Shown one piece after another: positions 7,110 to 14,693 of a stretch of DNA of 21,478 bases. Both the position numbers and the translations under genes were made by a program. Source of the DNA: CAYZJD01 sp964478455 (GTDB lineage: Bacteria; Acidobacteriota; Terriglobia; Bryobacterales; Bryobacteraceae); assembly GCA_964478455.1 (NCBI GenBank), contig CAYZJD010000027.1:1-21478 (forward strand). The letters are read 5' to 3'. Each line of letters begins with the position of its first letter. Within the stretch, counting starts at the first letter, position 1. A model generated the notes under the pieces. That model saw only the letters and a program-made list of their open reading frames with translations, did no database searches and was not told the origin of the DNA.

Positions 7110-8725
7110 AGACACCCCACGACCGCCCATGGCTCCTGGAACGCGAGGGCGAGCGCTTGGAGTGCAAGGAAGCCAAGTCAAACTTCCCCTTCGACAAGCT
7201 CGTCAAGTATTGCGCCGCCATCGCCAATGAGGGCGGAGGTAGGGTCATTCTCGGTGTCACGGACAAGCCTCCCCGAAGGATTGTCGGAACGCAGGCCTTC
7301 CTGGAGCCGCACCGCACCGCGGCCCAGCTCACCGAGCGCCTGCGCCTGAAGATTCAATGCGAAGAGAGGCACGAGCCCGAAGGTCGTGTGCTCATTTTTC
7401 ACGTTCCCTCGCGGCCCAAGGGGATGCCTATCGAAGTAAACGGCGCCTACTACATGCGCGCCGGCGAAGAACTCCAGCCGATGACGCAGGATCAACTGCG
7501 CCGGATCTTCGATGAGACTGCACCCGACTTCAGCGCTGAACCGTGCCCTCAGTCCTCACTCAATGATCTGGACCCTGACGCAATTGAACACTTCCGTTCA
7601 ATGTGGTGGCGAAGGTCAGGGAATGCGGCGTTGGAATCGCTGCCGCCAGAGCAGCTCTTGCGCGATGCGGAGCTGGTGGTGGGAACCTCGCCAACTTATG
7701 CCGCTCTGGTCCTCTTAGGAACTCAGCATGCTCTTCGCACCCGGCTCCCGCAGTCGGAGATCGTTTTTGAGTACCGTAACGCCGAGTCCTCGATTGAGTA
7801 CCAGCAGCGCACGGAGTTCCGCCAGGGTTTTCTCACCATCCTGGACGAACTCTGGAATCTGATTAACCTCAGGAACGAAGTGATCAGCTTCCAACTCGGG
7901 CTGTTCCGTTGGGATATCCCCGTGTTCAACGAAGCAGTTGTGCGAGAAGCGATGCTCAATGCCCTGACCCACCGCGACTACCGGCTGCCTGGCTCCGTTT
8001 TCATCCGCCAATGCCCTAGAAAGCTCGATGTGATCAGTCCCGGCGGTTTTCCACCAGGCGTCACCTCAAGAAACATTCTCTGGACCCAGGTCCCGCGCAA
8101 CCGCCGTATCGCTGAGGCTTGTCAGCGCTGCGGGCTCGTCGAGCGCTCAGGTCAGGGTGCCGACCGCATGTTCGCTGAGTCAATCCGCGAGGGCAAGCGG
8201 ATTCCCGACTACTCCCGTAGCGACAACTTCCACGTCTCGCTTGCGCTTCGGGGCGAGATCGAACGGCCTGAGCTTGTCCGTTTTCTCGAGGGGATCGTAC
8301 AGGAGCGGCAGGCCCGCTTTTCAGTGGAAGATCTCTTAGTCTTGGATCTGATCGAACGCGAGGAGAGCATCTGGGACGAGTTGAAGCCCAAACTCGTTCA
8401 CCTGGAAGAACTCGGCGCCGTCGAGCGCATCGGCAAAGGCCGCGGGGTTCGGTATATTCTCTCGCGCAAACTATACAGCTTCCTCGGCCGGCGGGGCGTG
8501 TACACTCGTCGGAGAGGACTGGATCGGGAGACCAACAAGACGCTCCTGCTGCGTCACATCCAGGACAATCAACGTGACGGTGCCAGGTTGGCGGAGCTAC
8601 TCGAGGTGCTGCCGGGACTGTCACAGCCCCAGATCCGGACGCTGTTAAAGGAGTTGAAGACGGAGCGCAAAGTGCACGTGGTCGGGGCTACCCGGGCGGG
8701 CCGGTGGTACCCGGGCGCCGGTTGA
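7106..8725 (+). CDS. AlbA_2 (Schlafen-type) / RecG-like ATP-binding protein
   Basis: This 539-residue protein belongs to the widespread 'putative DNA-binding domain / ATP-dependent DNA helicase RecG-like' group. An N-terminal AlbA_2 (Schlafen) domain shows ECKEAK (residues 19-24) and ANEGGGRVILGV (40-51). A GHKL-type ATPase region shows NEAVVREAMLNALTHRDY (275-292) and GLVERSGQGADRM (343-355). The C-terminal 150 residues look like winged-helix modules. GTG 7106 is chosen because GGAGG (7094-7098) lies 7 nt upstream and the GTGA overlap couples it to the helicase remnant. The gene seems complete. Members occur as regulators and often in anti-phage defence clusters; here the flanking DUF3883 and DUF1156 fragments favour defence. 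Codon use looks more relaxed and less GC-rich than in neighbouring genes, suggesting horizontal acquisition. Confidence 0.85.
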   Translation: MKTPHDRPWLLEREGERLECKEAKSNFPFDKLVKYCAAIANEGGGRVILGVTDKPPRRIVGTQAFLEPHRTAAQLTERLRLKIQCEERHEPEGRVLIFHVPSRPKGMPIEVNGAYYMRAGEELQPMTQDQLRRIFDETAPDFSAEPCPQSSLNDLDPDAIEHFRSMWWRRSGNAALESLPPEQLLRDAELVVGTSPTYAALVLLGTQHALRTRLPQSEIVFEYRNAESSIEYQQRTEFRQGFLTILDELWNLINLRNEVISFQLGLFRWDIPVFNEAVVREAMLNALTHRDYRLPGSVFIRQCPRKLDVISPGGFPPGVTSRNILWTQVPRNRRIAEACQRCGLVERSGQGADRMFAESIREGKRIPDYSRSDNFHVSLALRGEIERPELVRFLEGIVQERQARFSVEDLLVLDLIEREESIWDELKPKLVHLEELGAVERIGKGRGVRYILSRKLYSFLGRRGVYTRRRGLDRETNKTLLLRHIQDNQRDGARLAELLEVLPGLSQPQIRTLLKELKTERKVHVVGATRAGRWYPGAG

Positions 8726-8756
8726 TCGCGTGGAGGCCGGATAAACGCAAGCCAAA

Positions 8757-8856
8757 CCCAATCCAAAGCTAATAGACATGCCTAAGCCGCGGAAAAAAAG
8801 GACTTGACATGGAGCAAAAATCCAATCCAGACCTAATACCAGACCCAATCCACTCG
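8757..8856 (+). repeat. A-rich spacer with three CCAATCCA-type direct repeats
   Basis: Between the ATPase gene and the methylase remnant lies about 160 bp of visibly A-rich DNA. CCCAATCCAAAGCTAATAG (8757-8775) recurs as TCCAATCCAGACCTAATAC (8821-8839), with 15 of 19 bases matching, and CCCAATCCA recurs once more at 8844-8852. A TTGACA at 8804-8809 has no matching -10 box. A 29-codon frame from ATG 8809 to TGA 8902-8904 has no recognisable product. This is probably decayed spacer or remnant coding sequence. Confidence 0.45.
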
Positions 8857-8884
8857 GGCTCGCCGGACAGCTGGAGGCTGAGCG

Positions 8885-9056
8885 ATGGTAAGGAAGAAGG
8901 CTGATTGAAGTGGCGCTGCCGCTGGAGGACATCAACCACGAGCCGGCGCGGGAGAAGTCGATCCGGCATGAGCATCCGTCCACGCCCCACCTCTGCTTGG
9001 CAGCGCGCCCAGCCGCATACCGGAAAGGGAGGGGAGCACGATGGGAGCCTCGGTAA
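8885..9056 (+). pseudogene. Frameshifted N-terminal remnant of a DUF1156 DNA methylase
   Basis: ATG 8885 begins MVRKK. One extra base at about 8900 then shifts the frame, and from 8901 the next frame reads LIEVALPLEDIN, then AREKSIRHEHPST and a decayed WWARRP region (LAARPAA), ending at TAA 9054-9056. The intact family begins almost identically (KKLIEVALPLEAIN, AREKSIRHGHPST, LHLWWARRP). DUF1156 proteins (COG1743) are large N6-adenine DNA methylases of defence islands, close to 900-1000 residues, so only about the first 45 residues remain. Homology fades at about 9023, just before the Shine-Dalgarno of the next gene, which marks a deletion or insertion junction. In the original frame MVRKKAD ends at TGA, confirming that the gene is dead. 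Confidence 0.75.
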
Positions 9057-9646
9057 GCAAGCGCGAGTTCGCGCTCACTGTCGGTCGGCGGGACCTGCTG
9101 TTCGCTCTCAAGACAGTGACCCGCGCGTTGAAGTATGGTGCAACAGACGCGCGGATCACCTTCGAGAACGGAAGGCTGACCGTTGAGGCGGGGGATACTG
9201 CAGCGGAAACGCCTGCGGAGGGGAATTGGCCGCCCGAAGTGTTCGTGGACTCGGGATGGGTTCGGCGGATGGCCAAACGCCTGCCCGAAGGGGGCCCTGT
9301 GACGCTGGCTGTGGACGAAGAGCGACTTCGCATCAGGCGATACTCGGAGCGGTGCTGGTTCAAGGCCCGGCCGAATGCCGAGCAACCCTCAACAGGGAAA
9401 CCGGAGGGCTGCCCCGCCACGGCAGCCGAGGCCGCCAAGATCCTGCGACCGCTGAAGCTCAGTGAACGGCACATTCGAGAACTGATGACCCAGGCCGCCC
9501 AGCGGGAGGCGCACCCTTGGGACACAGACCATCCCAGAATGATCTCCCTCATTGCCAAGGCGTGGGTGTTGCTGGCGCCGTTCGGGGTCGAGCCCCGCGA
9601 TATCCGGCGAATGGTGGACCGGGCGATCCGGAACGCCTGGAAATAG
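9041..9646 (+). CDS. Small protein with a possible sliding-clamp-like domain
   Basis: This 201-residue protein starts at ATG 9041 behind a strong AGGGAGGGGAG. Residues 8-105 show the rhythm of one domain of a DNA sliding clamp: a helix of the form LLFALKTVTRAL, a strand ARITFENGRLTVEAGD, a loop ending PPEVFVDSGWVRRMAKRLPEG (helix) and a closing pair of strands (VTLAVDEERLRIRR). Two or three such domains form beta clamps, but only one is seen here. The C-terminal 75 residues are predicted mainly helical (AAKILRPLKLSERHIRELM and IRRMVDRAIRNAWK) and I do not recognise them. The gene lies between fragments of two defence genes and its reading frame is intact. The clamp assignment is pattern-based inference; a hypothetical protein is the safe label. 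Confidence 0.6.
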   Translation: MGASVSKREFALTVGRRDLLFALKTVTRALKYGATDARITFENGRLTVEAGDTAAETPAEGNWPPEVFVDSGWVRRMAKRLPEGGPVTLAVDEERLRIRRYSERCWFKARPNAEQPSTGKPEGCPATAAEAAKILRPLKLSERHIRELMTQAAQREAHPWDTDHPRMISLIAKAWVLLAPFGVEPRDIRRMVDRAIRNAWK

Positions 9647-9654
9647 GAAGATGT

Positions 9655-9741
9655 GGCATTTACATGCGCGAGGCGCGCAATCGCTGGGCGCACCAGAAGG
9701 CGTTCACCACAGATGACACCTGCCGCGCGCTGGACAGGAGC
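9655..9741 (+). pseudogene. Remnant of a Swt1-like HEPN domain
   Basis: From about 9655 a frame reads a short lead-in, then EARNRWAHQKAF and TTDDTCRALDRSG, before passing into unrelated sequence. This closely resembles the segment RNxWAHQxxFSxDDAYRALDS found in Swt1-like HEPN domains attached to large defence ATPases (DUF499) and helicases. The HEPN ribonuclease signature R-x4-H is kept (RNRWAH). Only about 28 residues survive, with no start region and no downstream domain. It follows the clamp-like gene by about 10 bp and is the third defence fragment in the interval. Confidence 0.6.
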
Positions 9742-9781
9742 GGGGGCGGCGAATTAATTACGCTTGCGGCGGCTATCCCCA

Positions 9782-12142
9782 CTATTGCCGCCACAACGCC
9801 GCCCAAGCCGCCTCGCTGATCGGCGTCACGTTCACCGCCCGGCACGCGGCCAGATGCCGTTCGCGCAACATGGCGCGGCGCTTCGCCGCCTGCCGGGCAA
9901 CACGGTCCTGACCTTCGCGTTCCACCGCCTTCACTGGGACAGCCCGCATGATTTCCGACAGTAAGTCTCCCAACGTCTCGCGCTCGCCGAGCAGGCGGTC
10001 CGGATCCTGAGTGTAGTCCCTGAAGCTCGCTATCACTTCGTCGCTGACCTTCAGCATCGCCTCGCCCTTCCGGACCAGTTCCGTGTGGCCGCCGCGCCGC
10101 AGCACTTCCACGGCGTCCCGCAACAACATGTGGCTCTCCCAGTCTTCGATGCCGTCGCGGATCGCCTCAAATCGCAGCGACGAAATCGGGCCTGGGTAGA
10201 ACAGCAGCCCGTCGCCGTTGGTGGGCCAGCCCTCGCTCCAGCCGTCGGCCTTCCACGAGACGTTCGGGTACCGCCGGGCCGGGTCCTTCGAGTAATTTCG
10301 CTCGAAGAGGTTGTAGCAGTAATACTCGAAGCCCGTGACGCCGTACTTCCACGTCATCCAGAACAGCACGCGCGCGGCGATCAGCGGGTTCTCAAGCTGA
10401 ACGTTGGGATACGGATACGCCGGCCCGGCCGCGACGTACCAGTAGAACTCCTCGCCGCGTTCCTGCGCTTCCCGGATGAGGTGGGCCAGGTCCTGCTCCA
10501 GGCTGTAGACCTTGCTGCCGCCGCTGATGTGCGGATCGTAGACATCAATGAACCCCAGCAGTTCCTCGCGCGGCAGGCTGCCGCCGATCATCACCTGCAC
10601 TCCCGGGAAATGAGCGTGAATCAGGTTGGCGCGCCGGCGCATCTCGTCCCACTTGTCCGTCTCGTCGCCGATGTAGATGAGGGTGTGATCGAGCGCGCCC
10701 AGTCTCTTCACGACCTCGCAGTCGCGCCGGACCTGCTCCATGTCCTTCTCCGAGCCTGTGAAGTTCCCATTGAGGTACACGGTGTTGATTCCCCGCCGCA
10801 GCAGGTCCGCCAGATCCATGCGCGGCGAGAGCACCGGCCGGTATTGCTCCGTCGGCGTGAAGCGGTGCTCGAGCAGAAAGTCGTGGTACTTCCGGAAAAG
10901 ACCTTCGGTCGCCTCCGCCCCATGGAACCTCTCCACGTTGCCCCAGATGAAATGGCCCATGGTGTGGAAGTTCCAGCGCTTCGGCATCGCATAGGGCCAG
11001 ACCTTGACCTCGAGATCGAGTTCCGTCGCCCCGGCCGCGCCGTCACGCGTAACGCCCATCTTGCCGCGATAGACGCCCGGCGGCGTCTCGGGCCGCGTGC
11101 GGACGGTGACATAAAACGGCGTGTGGACGTGCCGAAGGCAATTGGCGGGCCGCGCGGGAACGAGCGGGTCCGGCACGTCGTAGATCTTGCCGGCGAACAT
11201 CAGGCCGCTGGTCATCCAGTTCCGACGCAGCGGGTAGGAATCCACCAGGAAGTACTCCAGGTCGGAGGCGGGAATGCCGGCGCCATCTTCCCCGCTCAAG
11301 TCCGTGAGGCTTAGTCGCACGCCCTTCCAGTCCTCAAGCATCGGGTAGACGACCACCTGGAACCCTTCATGCTCGCCCGCGGCCATCGACATCCGATAGG
11401 ACCGCCCGTACGGGCCGCGATAGCCGTAGCGGGTCGAGCGGTCCGAGATCCGCACGAGGCTGCTAGCCATTCCGATGAGAGCCGCCGGCGCGTCGTCGGC
11501 GTATTCGAGCACGAGCTTTGGCCGGTGCTCCTTGTCGGGATTCGTTGCCGCCGGGATGTCGATTTCCCACGTGCTCTGGAAGCGGCGATCCGGCGGGTCC
11601 GTGGGGACGAGCATCACTCCGTTGTTTTCTGACTCGCCGCTGAGCCACTTCTCCACCAGCGGGGTGACGTTGAAGTCGATCCACCTCCCTCCTTCGGGTA
11701 CCCCGAGCGGCAGAAACGGGAAGTGGGGCCAGCCTTCGTGCGCCGGCGCGAACAACTCAACGGAATCAACCGCGCCGCGCCGCCTGCCGTTGTCGTAGTC
11801 CGTCTGCTCATCCATTGAGGGCTGGCGGCCGCCGCCGATCACTTCGTGACAGAAGATCTCCGTGAACCGGTTCGCGTTTCGCGCCGCAGGCAGAAAAACC
11901 ATCAGCCGCGCCCGAGCCAGGCGGTGTTTCTCCGCCGGAAGCTCGAAGCGGATATGAAGGCTGTTCCTCGCGCCGCGCAAGCGGAAGACGCCATCGTCGG
12001 GCTCCGCGGACGGATGCGTCAAATCCGTGATCGTCCGTGTCGTGCAGCCATCGTAATTGTGGAGCCCTTGCTGGAGCGTGACCGTCGTTGCCTGCGCGCA
12101 GCCGGTAAGGATCGCCGCCATGTACACCAACCGCCGGATCAT
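9782..12142 (-). CDS. DUF4091 lipoprotein, GH123-like, with N-terminal DNRLRE-type domain
   Basis: This 786-residue protein begins with a lipoprotein signal peptide whose lipobox is LTGC (Cys15), so it is probably anchored to a membrane facing the periplasm or exterior. Residues 20-215 look like a DNRLRE/CBM96-type beta-sandwich (FNVTPLVEKWLSG, GVMLVPTD). Residues 225-385 form a second beta domain. Residues 390-680 form the DUF4091/GH123-like TIM barrel with IGDET (Asp493-Glu494, the pair that in GH123 acts in substrate-assisted catalysis) and SLRFEAIRDGIEDWE (656-669). A beta-N-acetylgalactosaminidase-like activity is possible but the substrate is unproven. ATG 12142 has GGAGG at good spacing. 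The gene follows the VWA gene by 34 bp and may be transcribed with it. Residues near 730-735 are encoded by a copy of the GGGACAGCCC repeat. Confidence 0.85.
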   Translation of the reverse strand: MIRRLVYMAAILTGCAQATTVTLQQGLHNYDGCTTRTITDLTHPSAEPDDGVFRLRGARNSLHIRFELPAEKHRLARARLMVFLPAARNANRFTEIFCHEVIGGGRQPSMDEQTDYDNGRRRGAVDSVELFAPAHEGWPHFPFLPLGVPEGGRWIDFNVTPLVEKWLSGESENNGVMLVPTDPPDRRFQSTWEIDIPAATNPDKEHRPKLVLEYADDAPAALIGMASSLVRISDRSTRYGYRGPYGRSYRMSMAAGEHEGFQVVVYPMLEDWKGVRLSLTDLSGEDGAGIPASDLEYFLVDSYPLRRNWMTSGLMFAGKIYDVPDPLVPARPANCLRHVHTPFYVTVRTRPETPPGVYRGKMGVTRDGAAGATELDLEVKVWPYAMPKRWNFHTMGHFIWGNVERFHGAEATEGLFRKYHDFLLEHRFTPTEQYRPVLSPRMDLADLLRRGINTVYLNGNFTGSEKDMEQVRRDCEVVKRLGALDHTLIYIGDETDKWDEMRRRANLIHAHFPGVQVMIGGSLPREELLGFIDVYDPHISGGSKVYSLEQDLAHLIREAQERGEEFYWYVAAGPAYPYPNVQLENPLIAARVLFWMTWKYGVTGFEYYCYNLFERNYSKDPARRYPNVSWKADGWSEGWPTNGDGLLFYPGPISSLRFEAIRDGIEDWESHMLLRDAVEVLRRGGHTELVRKGEAMLKVSDEVIASFRDYTQDPDRLLGERETLGDLLSEIMRAVPVKAVEREGQDRVARQAAKRRAMLRERHLAACRAVNVTPISEAAWAALWRQ
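9936..9957 (+). repeat. Half-copy of the GGGGACAGCCCGC repeat inside the DUF4091 gene
   Basis: The + strand reads GGGACAGCCCGCATG followed by ATTTCCG. The first 15 bases match the 4091 element exactly, and the rest differs by a single inserted base. On the minus strand it is translated as part of IMRAVPV, about 50 codons before the stop. Confidence 0.65.
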
Positions 12143-12176
12143 GACGCCTCCACACTATCAAAGCGCGGTGCTTAGC

Positions 12177-14693
12177 CTAGCGCGGCGCGGAAACATGCGG
12201 GCTGTCCCCGGTTTTTAGCGCCTCCAGGATGCCGCGCCACTTGCGCAGCACCAGCTCGGCCAGGTTCAGGGCAATGGCTAGGGCGAGAAGGCCGGGCCAG
12301 AGACGCAGGGTGGAAGGGATGGAGCGGCCGGCCGGATCGAAGACCTTGCCCGGCGGCGGCTCGAAGCGGCCGCCGGTGAAGTCCGAGATCTGGCGAAGCA
12401 CCGATTCATCCGACCCGTATTCATTGAGTTCCTGCTCCTGGCGGTAGAGCCCCACCTCCGGGAAGATGCGCGACTCCTCGAGCGGGCGGATGCGAAACAG
12501 ACCTTGGCGGTCCCCCACAGGTACGCGGCCGCGGAATGCGCCATCGGCCACCTTGACCACCGGGACCGGTCGCTGAAACCCTTGGGGGCCAAACACAAAG
12601 ATGTCCGGGATCTTCACGGGCTCCTCGGCATGCCTCGCCAGGCGATAGTTCACCACTAATTCCTGGTTGGCGCTGTCGTACTCAACGGAAGCTTCGCCCG
12701 CCTGGGCGTGCGGGAGCAGGTCCCGGATGAGATTGGCCCAGAACCGGTCAAAACCCGGCCAGGAGACCCATTCGGCGGCCCAGCGGCTCTTGGCGTCCGA
12801 CGCGAAGACGGCCGCGCGGCCGAGGCCGTATTGCCATCGAGCCAGCAGCGGGTCTTTGTGCTCGATGCTGAGAATCGTAGACGCCGCCGGTTTGGCGACA
12901 AAGCGGACATAGCCCTGGAGCGGCGGAGCCGACTCCATGCCGACGCCTTCGAGGATTTCTGCCCGCCGGAGCACGATGGGGCTCACGGGCTTCTCCACCG
13001 CGGTCGAACCCGTGTGCTCTCTTACGTCGCGCAGCAGGACCCGTTCGAGTCCGGAGGGATCGGTCAGGAAGTGAGACTTGCCCTTCGCCGCCGCGGCAAC
13101 TTTCTCAAGGTAGGCGCGGTTGACGTCCTGGCCGAGCCCGACGGTGGAGATGGTCACACGGTTTCGCGCCGCTTCCTGCGCGAGCGCCAGGCTGTCGCCT
13201 TCCTCCGAGATGCCGTCGGTGAGCAGCACGATATGGCGGTAGGCTGCGGTCACGGGAACGGTGCGCCGGTAGGCCTCGGCGAGGGCCGGGGCGATCTGCG
13301 TTCCCCCGTCCGGGGTGACTCCTGACACCAACCGCTTGATGAGGGACTTGTCCTCGGCCCTGCGGATCGGCACGGCCCACTGGAACGAGTTGTCGAAGAT
13401 GAGCACGCCCACGAGGTCGATCGGGCGGAGGTTCTCGATGACCCCGATTGCCGACAGCCGCGCCAGTTCGATCTTGCGGCCTTCCATCGAAGAGCTCTTG
13501 TCGAGGATGAGCGTGACGCAGGCGCCTTCGGGAGTGCGTGGCGGGGCGAGTTTCGCCGGCAGGGCGCGCTCCAAAGGATCCTCCGCCCCTTTGTGCTTGA
13601 CGTAGATGTTACGCTCGCCGCCGATGACCAGCAGGCCGCCGCCCTGGCGCACGAATGCCTCCAGGCGTTCCTTGCCCGCCGGTGGAATCGCTTCGAGGTT
13701 CCAGTTGTTCAGCACGACCAACTGGTAAGCGGCGAGATCGCCGGGCGGCAGCTCGGTGGCTCGCTCGACGGCGAATCGCCCGGCTTCCAGAACCCGGAAC
13801 AAATGCTCTTCGGTCCCCGGCGGATCGAGCGAAAGGAACAGCAGGCGCGGGCGGCGTAACGGCAACACCTGCGCGAAGCGGACTTCGCCGAGGCCCTCCG
13901 ACCGGATCGAGCCGGTAAGGTCAATGGCGCCTGCCGTAGACAAGCTGGCGTTCACACGCACCCGGTTGGTGCCGGAATCGAGCACGGCCTCGCTCGAACC
14001 GAGCGACCTTCCTTCGGCGAATGTCTCAATGGCAGCCACCGCGCGTCGGGGAGACTGAATCACAAGGTCGAGCGCAAACCGCTCTCCGGTGAATGCAAGA
14101 GACGGGAGGCCGACCGCCTCCAGACGGAGAGCGGGCCGCGGCTGGCCGCGGAGCAGAAACGTGTCGATCGGGATGCCGAGTTGCTGGGCCTGCCAGGCGG
14201 CGCGCGCGGCGCTCCCCTGGGTTTCCTTGCCGTCGGAAAACAGAACCAGGCGCGGGATCATGCCGGAGGGCATCGCCGCGATCCCTTCGCGGATGGCCGC
14301 TTCCAGATTGGTGGCGCGCGAATCCTCCCCCGCTGTATGCAGCAGCCTCCAGGAGTCGCCGCGTTCGGACGGCGTCGTGTCGCGTGTCGCGCGGGCGAAC
14401 GGAATCACGCGGGTCCAATGCCGCCCGCGCGCCTGCTCGATCGCCTCCGCCAGTTGCGATGCGCGCGCGAGGTCCTGCGCGGAGACGCTGGCGGAGGTGT
14501 CGACCAGAAGGGCAACGGCCATTCGCGAGGACGGGACATCGACCCGCGGCTCGGAGAGCGCCAGCAGGATCGCTAGAAAGGTGAGAGCTTTCAGTGAGAG
14601 CGCGCCCCGCCGTGGCTCGACCCTCCAGCGGAGCGCGGCCCAGGCGAGGGGCAAGAATGACAGCAGGAGAAGCCACGCGCGTTCGAAGGTCAC
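12177..14693 (-). CDS. Large membrane protein with two VWA domains and a glutamine-amidotransferase-like domain
   Basis: This 838-residue protein is of the type encoded after BatA-like genes in Acidobacteriota. Two N-terminal membrane helices (residues 7-23 and 33-47) are followed by a first VWA domain with MIDAS motif DTSAS (65-69) and SDG (153-155). Next come a beta domain, a class-I glutamine-amidotransferase-like domain (about 280-385, with VVLNNWN and GGGLLVIGGE), a second VWA domain with DKSSS (398-402) and TDG (492-494), and a C-terminal helix near 800-820. GTG 14693 is chosen because it overlaps the previous stop (GTGA), has GGAGG upstream and starts just before the first helix; the open frame up to 14900 is overlap with the previous gene. 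The last dozen residues (KTGDSPHVSAPR) are encoded by a repeat copy. The role is probably in envelope stress or complex assembly with MoxR. Confidence 0.87.
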   Translation of the reverse strand: MTFERAWLLLLSFLPLAWAALRWRVEPRRGALSLKALTFLAILLALSEPRVDVPSSRMAVALLVDTSASVSAQDLARASQLAEAIEQARGRHWTRVIPFARATRDTTPSERGDSWRLLHTAGEDSRATNLEAAIREGIAAMPSGMIPRLVLFSDGKETQGSAARAAWQAQQLGIPIDTFLLRGQPRPALRLEAVGLPSLAFTGERFALDLVIQSPRRAVAAIETFAEGRSLGSSEAVLDSGTNRVRVNASLSTAGAIDLTGSIRSEGLGEVRFAQVLPLRRPRLLFLSLDPPGTEEHLFRVLEAGRFAVERATELPPGDLAAYQLVVLNNWNLEAIPPAGKERLEAFVRQGGGLLVIGGERNIYVKHKGAEDPLERALPAKLAPPRTPEGACVTLILDKSSSMEGRKIELARLSAIGVIENLRPIDLVGVLIFDNSFQWAVPIRRAEDKSLIKRLVSGVTPDGGTQIAPALAEAYRRTVPVTAAYRHIVLLTDGISEEGDSLALAQEAARNRVTISTVGLGQDVNRAYLEKVAAAAKGKSHFLTDPSGLERVLLRDVREHTGSTAVEKPVSPIVLRRAEILEGVGMESAPPLQGYVRFVAKPAASTILSIEHKDPLLARWQYGLGRAAVFASDAKSRWAAEWVSWPGFDRFWANLIRDLLPHAQAGEASVEYDSANQELVVNYRLARHAEEPVKIPDIFVFGPQGFQRPVPVVKVADGAFRGRVPVGDRQGLFRIRPLEESRIFPEVGLYRQEQELNEYGSDESVLRQISDFTGGRFEPPPGKVFDPAGRSIPSTLRLWPGLLALAIALNLAELVLRKWRGILEALKTGDSPHVSAPR
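12185..12215 (-). repeat. 31-bp copy of the GGGGACAGCCCGC repeat at a gene's 3' end
   Basis: The reverse complement is identical over 31 bp to 4085-4115 (core GGGGACAGCCCGCATG, with the same AAAACC lead-in). It supplies the last codons of the VWA gene. The second arm found at 4136-4158 is absent here, so this is a half element. Confidence 0.85.

Noticed and set aside
8804..8809. TTGACA as a -35 promoter box
   Set aside because: No acceptable -10 box is found 16-19 nt downstream; the nearest TAAT-like sequence is 23 nt away.
8757..8856. CRISPR array from the CCAATCCA repeats
   Set aside because: The repeats are short and imperfect, and the spacing is irregular (64 and 23 bp). No cas genes are present.
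8902..8904. A second selenocysteine codon (TGA in MVRKKAD-TGA)
   Set aside because: The methylase sequence continues in a different frame after the TGA region, so this is a frameshift, not recoding. No matching hairpin is seen.
10085..11314. 409-codon open frame on the + strand
   Set aside because: It lies antisense to the DUF4091 gene, whose domains and lipobox are clear. Its product is low-complexity Arg/Ala/Val protein typical of a high-GC shadow frame.
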